This document shows, piece by piece, positions 1 through 7,660 of a stretch of DNA of 64,000 bases. This DNA comes from Hymenobacter mellowenesis (GTDB taxonomy: Bacteria > Bacteroidota > Bacteroidia > Cytophagales > Hymenobacteraceae). A program made the position numbers and the translations under genes. The DNA lies in the NCBI RefSeq assembly GCF_030581005.1, contig NZ_JAUQSX010000001.1:558001-622000 (forward strand), read 5' to 3'. The notes beneath the pieces were generated by a model, which saw only the letters and a list, made by a program, of their open reading frames with translations, had not been told where the DNA came from and did no database searches. The stretch's first letter is position 1. Each line of letters opens with the position of its first letter.

Positions 1-2
1 CC

Positions 3-221
3 GCCCACGAGCGCACCCATCCCGACCTCGACCTGATGCGGCCCCTCACGTCGCCCATCGTGTTTGGGCTCAGCATCGTGCTGTCGTTCTTCGTACAGCC
101 TTGGACGCTGCGCATGGTGCCGGCGGTAGTGTTCCCGCTGCTGGCGCTGCTGTTGCGCCGGCGGCACCAGCGCCTGGAACAACACCACGCCCAGACCGGG
201 GCGGCGCGGCAGCACTCGTAA
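3..221 (+). CDS. C-terminal end of a membrane protein (possibly TMEM175/DUF1211 family)
   Basis: The reading frame is open from the window edge to the stop at 221, so only the last 72 residues are present and the start lies outside. Two hydrophobic segments (about residues 17-29 and 37-50 of the visible part) are followed by a strongly basic RRRHQR tail, the pattern of a membrane protein ending with a cytoplasmic C-terminus. The segment pattern and the short basic tail remind me of the end of bacterial TMEM175-like (DUF1211) potassium channels, but no diagnostic motif is visible in this fragment. An internal ATG at 36 exists, but the frame continues upstream of it without a stop. The family assignment is a guess. 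Confidence 0.45.
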   Translation, partial: AHERTHPDLDLMRPLTSPIVFGLSIVLSFFVQPWTLRMVPAVVFPLLALLLRRRHQRLEQHHAQTGAARQHS

Positions 222-227
222 GGCGGC

Positions 228-662
228 CTACTTCCTGGCCGGTCCCACAGCCACGCCTTCCCACTGCAGCTCGTAGGAATCGCAGCGCAGGGCGTTGATG
301 TTCATGCGGAAGCGGCCCTTGGCGGTTTTGCCGGTAATCTGCCCGCCGAAATCGAAGCACCACGCCGTGGCTCCGCCGTTCGGCGGCTCGCAGAGGCGGC
401 CCGAGATGGTGCCGTTGCGCACGGCGTAGGTGCCTTTGGTGGGGTCGGCGGCGCGCTGCTGCTCCAGCTTGCCGTCGCAGCGCCAGTAGCCTTTGAAGGT
501 TAGGTTGCGCACGGTTTTGCCGTCGGGCGCCAGCACGAAGCTCAGGCTGTCGCCCTTCATGCCGTTGAGAATTTTGGCTTTGAACAGCGTGCCCGCTGCG
601 GGTGCTTTGGGCGGGATGCCGGCGCTCAGGGCCAGCAGCGGAATCAGTACAAGGGCGCGCAT
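228..662 (-). CDS. Small secreted hypothetical protein
   Basis: This encodes 144 residues starting at the ATG at 662; a TTG two codons upstream (668) is possible but less likely. The N-terminus (MRALVLIPLLALSAG) is a short hydrophobic export signal with an Ala/Gly-rich end, so the protein is probably periplasmic or surface exposed. The mature part alternates polar and hydrophobic residues with many Gly, typical of a small beta-rich domain, and carries three Cys (CDG, LCEPP, WCFDF). I do not recognise a family and propose no function. It sits downstream of uvrA on the same strand but beyond a strong uvrA terminator at 675-710, so it probably has its own promoter or depends on read-through. Confidence 0.6.
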   Translation of the reverse strand: MRALVLIPLLALSAGIPPKAPAAGTLFKAKILNGMKGDSLSFVLAPDGKTVRNLTFKGYWRCDGKLEQQRAADPTKGTYAVRNGTISGRLCEPPNGGATAWCFDFGGQITGKTAKGRFRMNINALRCDSYELQWEGVAVGPARK

Positions 663-674
663 GAGCAAAAATGA

Positions 675-710
675 AAAGAGGCCGGAAAAATAAATTTTTC
701 CGGCCTCTTT
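675..710 (-). terminator. Intrinsic terminator after uvrA
   Basis: Two perfectly complementary 17-nt arms (675-691 and 694-710) are separated by two bases. The GC core GAGGCCGG is flanked by A/T runs, so the hairpin ends in a U tract on either strand. It begins 20 bp after the uvrA stop codon on the minus strand. Confidence 0.85.
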
Positions 711-729
711 CGCAAATATTCAACTATTG

Positions 730-3700
730 CTATACTGTGGCGTACTTGCTCGTGCGCAATTCCTCGGCCAGGAAACGGGCGGTGTGGCCCTTGCCAGCCT
801 TGGCTACCTGCTCGGGCGTGCCCTGGGCCACGATGGTGCCGCCGCCCGCGCCGCCCTCAGGGCCAATGTCGATAACATGGTCGGCCACCTTTATCAGGTC
901 GAGGTTGTGCTCGATGATGAGGACGGTATTGCCTTTGTCGGCCAGCTTCTGCAGTACGTCGGCGAGGTGGTTGATATCCTCGAAGTGCAGGCCGGTGGTG
1001 GGCTCGTCGAGGATGTAGAAGGTCTTGCCGGTGTCCTTTTTGCTGAGTTCGGTGGCGAGCTTCACACGCTGGGCCTCGCCGCCCGAAAGCGTGGTGGCCT
1101 GCTGGCCCAGCGTGAGGTAGCCCAGGCCTACCTCGTTCAGCGTCTTGATTTTGCGCAGGATGCGGGGCTGAAACTCGAAGAACTCCACGGCCTTTTCCAC
1201 GGTCATGTCGAGGATGTCGGTGATGGATTTGCCTTTGAAGCGCACTTCCAGCGTTTCGCGGTTGTAGCGGCGGCCTTTGCAGGTTTCGCAGGGCACGTGT
1301 ACGTCGGGCAGAAAGTTCATCTCAATGGTGCGGATGCCGGCGCCCTCGCAGGTTTCGCAGCGTCCGCCCTTCACGTTGAAGGAGAAGCGGCCCGGGCCGT
1401 AGCCGCGGATTTTCGCCTCCGCCATCTCGCCAAACAACTGGCGGATTTCGGTGAATACACCCGTATAAGTGGCCGGGTTCGAGCGCGGCGTGCGGCCGAT
1501 GGGCGACTGGTCGACCTCAATCACCTTGTCCACCAAGTCCAGCCCCTCGATGCTGCCATAAGCCAGCGGCTCCTTTTTGGCGTTGAAGAAGTGCTGGTTG
1601 AGAATCGGGTACAGCGTGTCGTGGATGAGCGTGCTTTTGCCCGAGCCCGATACGCCCGTCACGGCCACCAGCTTGCCCAGCGGCACCTTCAGGGTCACGT
1701 TTTTCAGGTTGTTGCCCTTCGCGCCTTTCAGCACCAGCTCGGTGCCTTCGCCCTTGCGCTTCTTTTTCTGCAGTTCGATGTGCTTCTGCCCGCTGAGGTA
1801 CTGCGAGGTGAGCGAGCCGGAGTTGAAAATTTCCTGCGGCGTGCCCGAGGCCACGATGTGCCCGCCGTGAATGCCCGCGCCAGGGCCAATATCCAGCACA
1901 TGGTCGGCGTTGAGAATCATGTCCTTGTCGTGCTCCACCACAATCACCGAGTTGCCGATGTCGCGCAGGTGCTGCAGGGCCTTGATGAGCCGCTCGTTGT
2001 CGCGCTGGTGCAGGCCGATGCTGGGCTCGTCCATGATGTAGAGCACGCCCACGAGTTGGGTGCCAATCTGGGTAGCGAGGCGGATGCGCTGGCTTTCGCC
2101 GCCGCTTAGCGTGCGCACCGGGCGGTGCAGGTTCAGGTAGTCGAGCCCCACTTCCAAGAGGAAGCCGATGCGCTTGCGGATTTCCTTGAGCAGCTCGCGG
2201 GCGATGACGTTCTGACGGTCGGTCAGCCGGTCTTCCAAGCCTTCAAACCAGCCGGCCAACTCGTTCAAATCCATTACCGACAGCTCGCCGATGTGCTTGC
2301 CGTCCATTTTGAAGTGCAGGCTTTCCTTCTTGAGGCGGTAGCCCTGGCACTCGGGGCAGGGCTGGGCCTGCGCGTACTGCGCAATCCACTCACGGATGTT
2401 GTCCGACTCGGAATCCATCTGCCGGCGCAGGAAGGGAATAATGCCCTCGAACGGCTCCGAATACATGCCCTTGCCGCTATCGGCCTCATCTTCCGAGATA
2501 CCGTGCAGCAGGCGCTTCAGCAGTTCCTCGGGCAGCTTGTCAATCGGCGTGTTCAGCGTGGCCTTGTTCTTCTTGAGAATGAGCTGCAGTTGCTGAAAAA
2601 TCCAGATGTCGCGGTACTCGCCCAGCGGCGCGATGCCGCCCCGGCTGATGCTCAGCTTGCGGTCGGGCAACACGGCTTCCTCGGTGATTTCCTGCACTTC
2701 GCCCAAGCCGTTGCAGGTGGGGCAGGCACCGTAGGGCGAATTAAAGGAGAATGTGTTCGGTGCCGGGTCGTCGTATGCGATGCCCGTCGTCGGGTCCATC
2801 AGGAAGCGCGAGAAGAACTGCGGCGCGGCCTTTTTGGCGTCGGGGTCGAGTACCAGCATGGTGCCTTTGCCGTGCGTGAGGGCGTTCTGCACCGAGCCCG
2901 AGAGGCGGAATCGGTCCTCCTCCTTCACCAGCAGGCGGTCAATTACGATTTCGATGTCGTGGATTTTGTAGCGGTCCACCTGCATCTTGGGCGTGATGTC
3001 GAGGATTTCGCCGTCGACGCGCACTTTGGTGAAACCCAGCTTGGCAATCTTCTGAAAATCTTCGCGATAGTGGCCTTTGCGACCCTTCACCACAGGCGCC
3101 AGCACCACCAGCTTCTTGCCGTCGGAGTGCTTGATTATGTAGTTGATAATCTGGTCATCAGATTGCCGAATCATCTTCTTACCCGTGGCGTAGCTGAAAG
3201 CCTCAGCGGTACGCGCATACAGCAGGCGCAGGAAATCGTAAATCTCCGTGATGGTGCCCACCGTGGAGCGCGGGTTGCGCGAGGTCGTCTTCTGCTCGAT
3301 GCTGATAACCGGTGACAGGCCCTCAATCTTGTCCACGTCGGGCCGCTCCAGCCCGCCCATGAAGCTGCGGGCGTAGGCCGAAAACGTCTCCATGTAGCGC
3401 CGCTGTCCCTCGGCATAAATGGTATCGAAGGCCAAGCTCGACTTGCCCGAACCCGAGATGCCCGTGAACACCACCAAGCGGTTGCGCGGAATCTGCACAC
3501 TCACGTTTTTCAGGTTGTGCTCGCGCGCGCCGTACACTTCAATGTACTGGGCTTCCAAGTGCTGCGACTGGTGGGCCGCGTCGTGGGGCGCGGGGGGCGG
3601 CAGCGTCTCGGGCGTCTGATGCTGGAGGGCCACGGCCACGCTGGCCAAATTGGGCTGGGTGGCCGCCGCAGCTGCCGGTTCGGTGAGGGTGCCGGCCAGT

Positions 3701-3801
3701 TGCTTTTTCAGCGGAGCAGCGGCGGTTTTCGGTGCTTTGGCCGACGCCGACCTTTGGTTGGAAGCTTTAGCAGCCGGGGTAGCAGTTGATTTTTTGGCCA
3801 T
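730..3801 (-). CDS. uvrA: Excinuclease ABC subunit UvrA
   Basis: UvrA is the damage-sensing ATPase of nucleotide excision repair; it dimerises, finds distorted DNA and loads UvrB. The 1023-aa protein shows both ABC ATPase modules: Walker A GISGSGKSS near residues 114-122 and a second GVSGSGKST, two LSGGE signature motifs, and MDEPSIGLH and LDEPTTGLH Walker B regions. Zinc-finger cysteine pairs are visible as CPTCNG, CPECQG and CETCEG...CETCKG. About 85 Ala/Pro/Lys-rich residues precede the conserved N-terminus (IEVYGAREHNLKNV). They are longer than the usual UvrA start and look unstructured, so a later start cannot be excluded, although no better ATG is obvious. A strong hairpin terminator follows at 675-710 and a -7-like box precedes the gene at 3826-3833. 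Confidence 0.98.
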   Translation of the reverse strand: MAKKSTATPAAKASNQRSASAKAPKTAAAPLKKQLAGTLTEPAAAAATQPNLASVAVALQHQTPETLPPPAPHDAAHQSQHLEAQYIEVYGAREHNLKNVSVQIPRNRLVVFTGISGSGKSSLAFDTIYAEGQRRYMETFSAYARSFMGGLERPDVDKIEGLSPVISIEQKTTSRNPRSTVGTITEIYDFLRLLYARTAEAFSYATGKKMIRQSDDQIINYIIKHSDGKKLVVLAPVVKGRKGHYREDFQKIAKLGFTKVRVDGEILDITPKMQVDRYKIHDIEIVIDRLLVKEEDRFRLSGSVQNALTHGKGTMLVLDPDAKKAAPQFFSRFLMDPTTGIAYDDPAPNTFSFNSPYGACPTCNGLGEVQEITEEAVLPDRKLSISRGGIAPLGEYRDIWIFQQLQLILKKNKATLNTPIDKLPEELLKRLLHGISEDEADSGKGMYSEPFEGIIPFLRRQMDSESDNIREWIAQYAQAQPCPECQGYRLKKESLHFKMDGKHIGELSVMDLNELAGWFEGLEDRLTDRQNVIARELLKEIRKRIGFLLEVGLDYLNLHRPVRTLSGGESQRIRLATQIGTQLVGVLYIMDEPSIGLHQRDNERLIKALQHLRDIGNSVIVVEHDKDMILNADHVLDIGPGAGIHGGHIVASGTPQEIFNSGSLTSQYLSGQKHIELQKKKRKGEGTELVLKGAKGNNLKNVTLKVPLGKLVAVTGVSGSGKSTLIHDTLYPILNQHFFNAKKEPLAYGSIEGLDLVDKVIEVDQSPIGRTPRSNPATYTGVFTEIRQLFGEMAEAKIRGYGPGRFSFNVKGGRCETCEGAGIRTIEMNFLPDVHVPCETCKGRRYNRETLEVRFKGKSITDILDMTVEKAVEFFEFQPRILRKIKTLNEVGLGYLTLGQQATTLSGGEAQRVKLATELSKKDTGKTFYILDEPTTGLHFEDINHLADVLQKLADKGNTVLIIEHNLDLIKVADHVIDIGPEGGAGGGTIVAQGTPEQVAKAGKGHTARFLAEELRTSKYATV

Positions 3802-3825
3802 TCAGGAACGCAGCGAATAAGTGCG

Positions 3826-3833
3826 TAAAGGTA
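3826..3833 (-). promoter_or_regulatory. Probable -7 promoter element of uvrA
   Basis: On the minus strand this reads TACCTTTA, 7 of 8 matches to the Bacteroidota TAnnTTTG box, 24 bp before the uvrA ATG. It lies in the 301-bp divergent gap 3802-4102, in which I see no other gene; the rest of that gap presumably carries the leader of the gene starting at 4103. No clear -33 TTTG was found. Confidence 0.4.
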
Positions 3834-4102
3834 CGTAGAAGCGCCCCCGAAGGCTAATGCGAAAGGCATATTTGCCAGTTGCGTTAGCCGGCGCAGGGCC
3901 GGGGGCGTCGGTGCACAACAGCAAGCGGCCCTCATTTGTCCCCGGCTTTCGGACAGAAAACCAATGGGCGACGATTTGTGAGAGTTGGGCGATGTTTTTT
4001 CGGGCTGAGGCTACTTCGCCGGGCACCTTGGCACTTGCCTTGCACCTATTGAGTTGCAGCGCCGTTAGGGGCCTGTTCCACTTCTTCATTCAATCCATTC
4101 TC

Positions 4103-4837
4103 ATGAAACCCCTCGCAAGATTTTTTGGCGCGGCCCTGGTGGGCGCGTTTGCCCTGTTGGCCACGCCGGCCGCCCAGGCGCAGGTGGGGGTGAATATTAA
4201 TATCGGCGCACCGGCCTGGGGCCCGCAGGTCCCTTACGGCACGCAGTATTACTACATCCCCGAAATTGATGGGTACTACGACCTCTACAACCAACAATAC
4301 ATCGTTTTTCAGGACGGCTACTGGGTGCCGCTGCCGCAGCTCTACGGCTACGACCCCTACCAGTTCCACCCGGTAATTGTGGACTACCGCGGCCCCCAGC
4401 CTTGGCTGCGCGTCGACTACTACCGCCAGCGCTACGCCTACCAGCCCTACCGTAACTACGGCCCCAGCCGCGGCGGCTACTATAGCGGCTATGGCTACAG
4501 CGGTGGCTACAATGGTTACGGCGGCTACAACCGCCCGGGCACCGCGTACTCCAACGGCCGCAGCTACAACGGCCGCGACGGCTACCGTGGCAACGACAAC
4601 CGCGGCGGCGGCCAGTATCCCGGCGGGGGCTACAACAATCCGCCGCGCGGCAACCAGCAGCCTCAGCCCCAATCGCAGCCGCAGCCGCAGGGCGGTTACA
4701 ATCCCGGCCCGGGCCAGAACCAGGGCAACCACGGCGGCCAGGGCCAGCCCGGCGGCTACAACGGCGGCTACAACGGCGGCTACAACGGCGGCGGGCGTGG
4801 TGGTAACGGCGGTGGCCACAGCCGCAGCCGTGGCTAA
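4103..4837 (+). CDS. Secreted Tyr/Gly-rich protein, paralog 1 of 3
   Basis: This 244-aa protein has a clear signal peptide (MKPLARFFGAALVGAFALL...AAQAQ). A conserved module follows (about residues 40-95): YYYIPEIDGYYDLYNQQYI, then a hydrophobic strand with GYWVPLPQLYGYDPYQFHP and VDYRGPQPW. The same module occurs in the next two genes, so these are tandem duplicates. The last ~140 residues are low complexity, rich in Tyr, Gly, Asn and Gln, ending with three GGYN repeats and GGHSRSRG. The start at 4103 was chosen because the signal peptide begins exactly there; the frame is open further upstream without signal-like sequence. Export to the periplasm or surface is likely. The function is unknown, and the tail suggests a flexible or adhesive surface segment. 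Confidence 0.8.
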   Translation: MKPLARFFGAALVGAFALLATPAAQAQVGVNINIGAPAWGPQVPYGTQYYYIPEIDGYYDLYNQQYIVFQDGYWVPLPQLYGYDPYQFHPVIVDYRGPQPWLRVDYYRQRYAYQPYRNYGPSRGGYYSGYGYSGGYNGYGGYNRPGTAYSNGRSYNGRDGYRGNDNRGGGQYPGGGYNNPPRGNQQPQPQSQPQPQGGYNPGPGQNQGNHGGQGQPGGYNGGYNGGYNGGGRGGNGGGHSRSRG

Positions 4838-4889
4838 GCCAGCGGGCCGAGTTGTCGTTCAACCTGCCCACTACGAATGCAGTATAAGG

Positions 4890-4928
4890 CACCCGGTGCG
4901 GCCCGCGCGGCGCCGGGTGTATTTTTTT
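4890..4928 (+). terminator. Intrinsic terminator after paralog 1
   Basis: A CACCCGG arm (4890-4896) pairs with CCGGGTG (4913-4919) around a GC-rich loop, followed by TATTTTTTT. Confidence 0.7.
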
Positions 4929-4946
4929 AACTTGATGCTCCCGCCC

Positions 4947-5399
4947 ATGAAACTGATTCCCAACTTGTTTTGCGCCGTCCTGCTTGGAGGCGTTATACTG
5001 GCCGCCGCGCCAGCAGCGCAGGCCCAGATTAACGTCAACATCAACACGGCGCCGCCGGTGGTGGTGGGCGCCCCGGCCGATGCGCAATACTACTACGTGC
5101 CCGAAATCAACGGTTATTACGATGTGCCGGCCCGACGCTACATCGTGCTGCGCAACGGCAACTGGGTACGGGTGGAGCGGCTGCAGGGCTACGACCCGCG
5201 CAACTTCCACCCGCAATACATCGATTACCGCGGCAACTCGCCCTGGACCTACCGCGGCGGCAACCCCAGCAACGGCGCGCTGCCACCCGGCCAAGCCAAA
5301 AAGATGGGCTACCCCGCCAACCCCAGCAATGGTGGCCTGCCCCCCGGCCAGGCCAAGAAAATGGGCGGTGGCAAAGGCCATGGGCACGGCAAGCACTAA
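4947..5399 (+). CDS. Secreted protein, paralog 2 of 3
   Basis: This 150-aa protein has a signal peptide (MKLIPNLFCAVLLGG...AAQAQ) followed by INVNINTAPPVVVG and the family module YYYVPEINGYYDVPARRYIV, GNWVRVERLQGYDPRNFHP, IDYRG. The C-terminus holds two copies of NPSNG(A/G)LPPGQAKKMG and a GKGHGHGKH tail, a His/Lys-rich end that could bind metal or polyanions, although this is inference. The start at 4947 is preferred over an in-frame ATG at 4935 because of signal peptide geometry. Terminators lie on both sides (4890-4928 and 5421-5447), so it is probably transcribed alone. Confidence 0.8.
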   Translation: MKLIPNLFCAVLLGGVILAAAPAAQAQINVNINTAPPVVVGAPADAQYYYVPEINGYYDVPARRYIVLRNGNWVRVERLQGYDPRNFHPQYIDYRGNSPWTYRGGNPSNGALPPGQAKKMGYPANPSNGGLPPGQAKKMGGGKGHGHGKH

Positions 5400-5420
5400 T
5401 TGCCGCAACCGTCAGCACGA

Positions 5421-5447
5421 AGCCCCGCTACATTGGCGGGGCTTTTT
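5421..5447 (+). terminator. Intrinsic terminator after paralog 2
   Basis: AGCCCCGC (5421-5428) pairs with GCGGGGCT (5436-5443), followed by a T run. Confidence 0.8.
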
Positions 5448-5509
5448 GGTGGTCCACAGTTTGGCATCGCGCTTGCCAATGCGTTGCCGTCACTTAATTC
5501 AATCAAGCT

Positions 5510-6007
5510 ATGAACTTGCTTCCTAAAACCTTCTGCACGGCGCTACTTTGCGCGCTCATCGGGGCGCTGGCGCCCGCCGCCCACGCGCAGGTCAACGTGA
5601 ACATCAACACCGCGCCGCCGGCCTGGGGGCCGCCCGTGCCACAGGGCACGCAGTTCTACTACATCCCCGAGATTGACGGGTACTACGACCTATATGCCCA
5701 GCAGTACATCGTGTTTCAGAATGGCCAGTGGGTGGCCCTGCCGGCCCTGAACGGCTACGACCCTTACGCCTTCCACCCGGTGGTGCTCGACTACCGCGGC
5801 CGCCAGCCGTGGGTGTACGTGGGCGCCCACCGCGACCGGTACCCGCGCCGCGTGGTGGTGGTGCAGCCCCGCCCCGTGATAGTGAACCGGGGCTTGCCGC
5901 CCGGCCAGGCCAAAAAGCTTTACCGCGAAGGCTACCGCGAAGGACGCCACGATAATGACCAGGGCCACGGCCGGGGCAATGGCCACAGCCGCGGCCGGCG
6001 CGACTAA
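5510..6007 (+). CDS. Secreted protein, paralog 3 of 3
   Basis: This 165-aa protein has a signal peptide (MNLLPKTFCTALLCALIG...AHAQ), then VNVNINTAPPAWGPPVPQGT and the shared module YYIPEIDGYYDLYAQQYIV, QWVALPALNGYDPYAFHPV, DYRGRQPWVYVG. The C-terminal part contains RGLPPGQAKKLYREGYREG and a basic, His/Gly-rich tail. The LPPGQAKK motif is shared with paralog 2, and the PQGTQFYYIPEIDGYYDLY region is closest to paralog 1, so this copy links the other two. No enzymatic motif is visible. It ends just before a bidirectional terminator shared with asnS. Confidence 0.8.
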   Translation: MNLLPKTFCTALLCALIGALAPAAHAQVNVNINTAPPAWGPPVPQGTQFYYIPEIDGYYDLYAQQYIVFQNGQWVALPALNGYDPYAFHPVVLDYRGRQPWVYVGAHRDRYPRRVVVVQPRPVIVNRGLPPGQAKKLYREGYREGRHDNDQGHGRGNGHSRGRRD

Positions 6008-6024
6008 ACGCTCAGGTAATAGCA

Positions 6025-6058
6025 TAAAAAAACCGACCTGAAAAGGTCGGTTTTTTTA
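6025..6058. terminator. Bidirectional terminator between paralog 3 and asnS
   Basis: A perfect inverted repeat (ACCGACCT stem extended by A7/T7 flanks, tetraloop-like GAAA) lies in the 66-bp gap between convergent genes, so it can terminate both transcripts. Confidence 0.9.
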
Positions 6059-6073
6059 TACCTGCAGGCTGGC

Positions 6074-7468
6074 TTAAAACGCCGCGTTTTTGGGGTAGCG
6101 CGGGAAGGGAATCACGTCGCGGATGTTGCTCATACCGGTCACGAACAGCACGAGGCGCTCGAAGCCCAGGCCGAAGCCGGCGTGCGGCGCGGTGCCGAAG
6201 CGGCGGGTGTCGAGGTACCAGTCGAGGTCTTCGGCGGGCACGTGCATTTCGGCCATGCGCGTGGTGAGCTTGGTGTAATCTTCCTCGCGTTGCGAGCCAC
6301 CGATGATTTCGCCGATACCGGGAAACAGCACGTCCATGGCGCGCACGGTGCGGCCGTCGTCGTCCAGCTTCATGTAGAAGGCCTTGATTTCCTTCGGGTA
6401 GTTGGTGAGAATGACGGGCTTCTTGAAGTGCTTCTCCACCAAGTACCGCTCGTGCTCCGACTGCAAATCGGTGCCCCAGTCGACGGGGAATTCGAATTTC
6501 TGCTTCGCCGATTTTAGGATTTCGACGGCCTCGGTGTAGGTGAGGCGCTGGAAGGCGTTATCGACCACGAAGTTGAGGCGGGTGAGCAGCTCCTTGTCGT
6601 ACTGCTCATTGAGGAAGGCGAGGTCGTCGGCGCAGTTGGCCAAGGCGTAGCGCACCAGGCTTTGGAGGAAATCCTCAGCCAGGTCCATGTTTTCTTCGAG
6701 CTCGTTGAAGGCCACTTCAGGCTCAATCATCCAGAACTCGGCCAGGTGGCGGGCGGTGTTGGAGTTCTCAGCCCGGAAGGTGGGGCCGAAGGTGTAGATG
6801 CTGCCCAGGGCCATGGCCGCCAATTCACCCTCAAGCTGTCCGCTCACGGTGAGGTTGGTTTGCTTGCCGAAAAAGTCCTGCGTGAAGTCCACGGAGCCGT
6901 CTTCGGTGCGGGGCGGGTGCTCGGGCGGCAGCGTGGTGACGCGGAACATCTGGCCCGCACCTTCGGCGTCGGAACCGGTGATGATGGGCGTGTGGACGTA
7001 GAAAAAGCCGTTCCGGTTGAAGTAGTCGTGGATGGCGAAGGCCAGCGCGTGGCGCACGCGCAGCACCGCGCCAAAGGTGTTGGTGCGGGGGCGCAGGTGG
7101 GCAATGTCGCGCAGGTGCTCCAGCGAGGTGGCTTTCTTTTGCAGCGGGTAGGCCTCGGCATCGGCGGCGCCCAGCACGGTGACTTCGGTGGCTTGAATCT
7201 CTACGGCCTGGCCTTTGCCCTGCGAAGCCACTAGCGTGCCCCGAATGGCCACGGCCGCGCCGTTGCTCACGTCCTTGAGGGTTTCCTCGGGGAAATTCTC
7301 GGCGGCAGCCACGGCCTGGATGGTGTGGATGGTGGAGCCGTCATTTACGATGATGAACTGCACGTATTTGTTGCCGCGGCGGGAGCGAACCCAGCCTTTG
7401 ACGAGGACTTCGCGGTCGAGGTCCTGGCTGGCCAGAAGTTCTTTGACGGTGGACCGTTTGAGGGACAT
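6074..7468 (-). CDS. asnS: Asparagine--tRNA ligase
   Basis: This class IIb aminoacyl-tRNA synthetase charges tRNA-Asn. The 464-aa length fits bacterial AsnS (~466). An N-terminal OB-fold anticodon-binding domain ([17 protein letters not shown], about residues 20-110) is followed by the catalytic core, with motif 2 around [20 protein letters not shown] and motif 3 [10 protein letters not shown] near the C-terminus. The start at 7468 is favoured over an in-frame ATG at 7513: it matches the family N-terminus, and a perfect -7 box (TACCTTTG at 7506-7499) lies between the two, so the longer start would be upstream of the promoter. It converges with paralog 3 and is divergent from rpoN. Confidence 0.97.
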   Translation of the reverse strand: MSLKRSTVKELLASQDLDREVLVKGWVRSRRGNKYVQFIIVNDGSTIHTIQAVAAAENFPEETLKDVSNGAAVAIRGTLVASQGKGQAVEIQATEVTVLGAADAEAYPLQKKATSLEHLRDIAHLRPRTNTFGAVLRVRHALAFAIHDYFNRNGFFYVHTPIITGSDAEGAGQMFRVTTLPPEHPPRTEDGSVDFTQDFFGKQTNLTVSGQLEGELAAMALGSIYTFGPTFRAENSNTARHLAEFWMIEPEVAFNELEENMDLAEDFLQSLVRYALANCADDLAFLNEQYDKELLTRLNFVVDNAFQRLTYTEAVEILKSAKQKFEFPVDWGTDLQSEHERYLVEKHFKKPVILTNYPKEIKAFYMKLDDDGRTVRAMDVLFPGIGEIIGGSQREEDYTKLTTRMAEMHVPAEDLDWYLDTRRFGTAPHAGFGLGFERLVLFVTGMSNIRDVIPFPRYPKNAAF

Positions 7469-7498
7469 AACTTGCGGGGGAAGCGGATTGTAAGAGGG

Positions 7499-7506
7499 CA
7501 AAGGTA
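7499..7506 (-). promoter_or_regulatory. -7 promoter box of asnS
   Basis: On the minus strand this reads TACCTTTG, a perfect match to TAnnTTTG, 30 bp before the asnS ATG at 7468. No matching -33 box is evident, because the adjacent REP doublet occupies the upstream side. Confidence 0.5.
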
Positions 7507-7512
7507 GAGCCA

Positions 7513-7592
7513 TAGCGTGGACTCTGCGAGTCCGCGCATTGCAGAGGCTTGGTGCCGACCCGTCCGGGCGCGGACTCACAGAGTCCACGCTA
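7513..7592. repeat. REP doublet (inverted pair), GTGGACT family
   Basis: Two 25-bp arms (7513-7537 and 7568-7592) match in inverted orientation with one mismatch. Each arm is a (G/A)TAG tetranucleotide followed by a small hairpin (CGTGGACTC / GAGTCCGCG), the classic REP architecture recognised by RAYT transposases. The layout matches the REP doublets around the RAYT at 13.3 kb, but with a different stem sequence. It lies between asnS and rpoN. Confidence 0.75.
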
Positions 7593-7647
7593 CATCAACT
7601 TTTCATGCCAAAGGTTAGTAAAACGGACTGTCGGCTGGTCCTTTCCG

Positions 7648-7655
7648 TACTTTCG
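7648..7655 (+). promoter_or_regulatory. Possible -7 box of rpoN
   Basis: TACTTTCG (one mismatch, T to C, against TAnnTTTG) ends 5 bp before the rpoN ATG at 7661. If real, the transcript would be leaderless or nearly so. Confidence 0.3.
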
Positions 7656-7660
7656 TCATT

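Noticed and set aside
727-2109. Long open frame opposite uvrA
   Set aside because: It is a GC-rich antisense shadow of a strongly conserved gene, with Ala/Gly/Val/His composition and no start context or domain.
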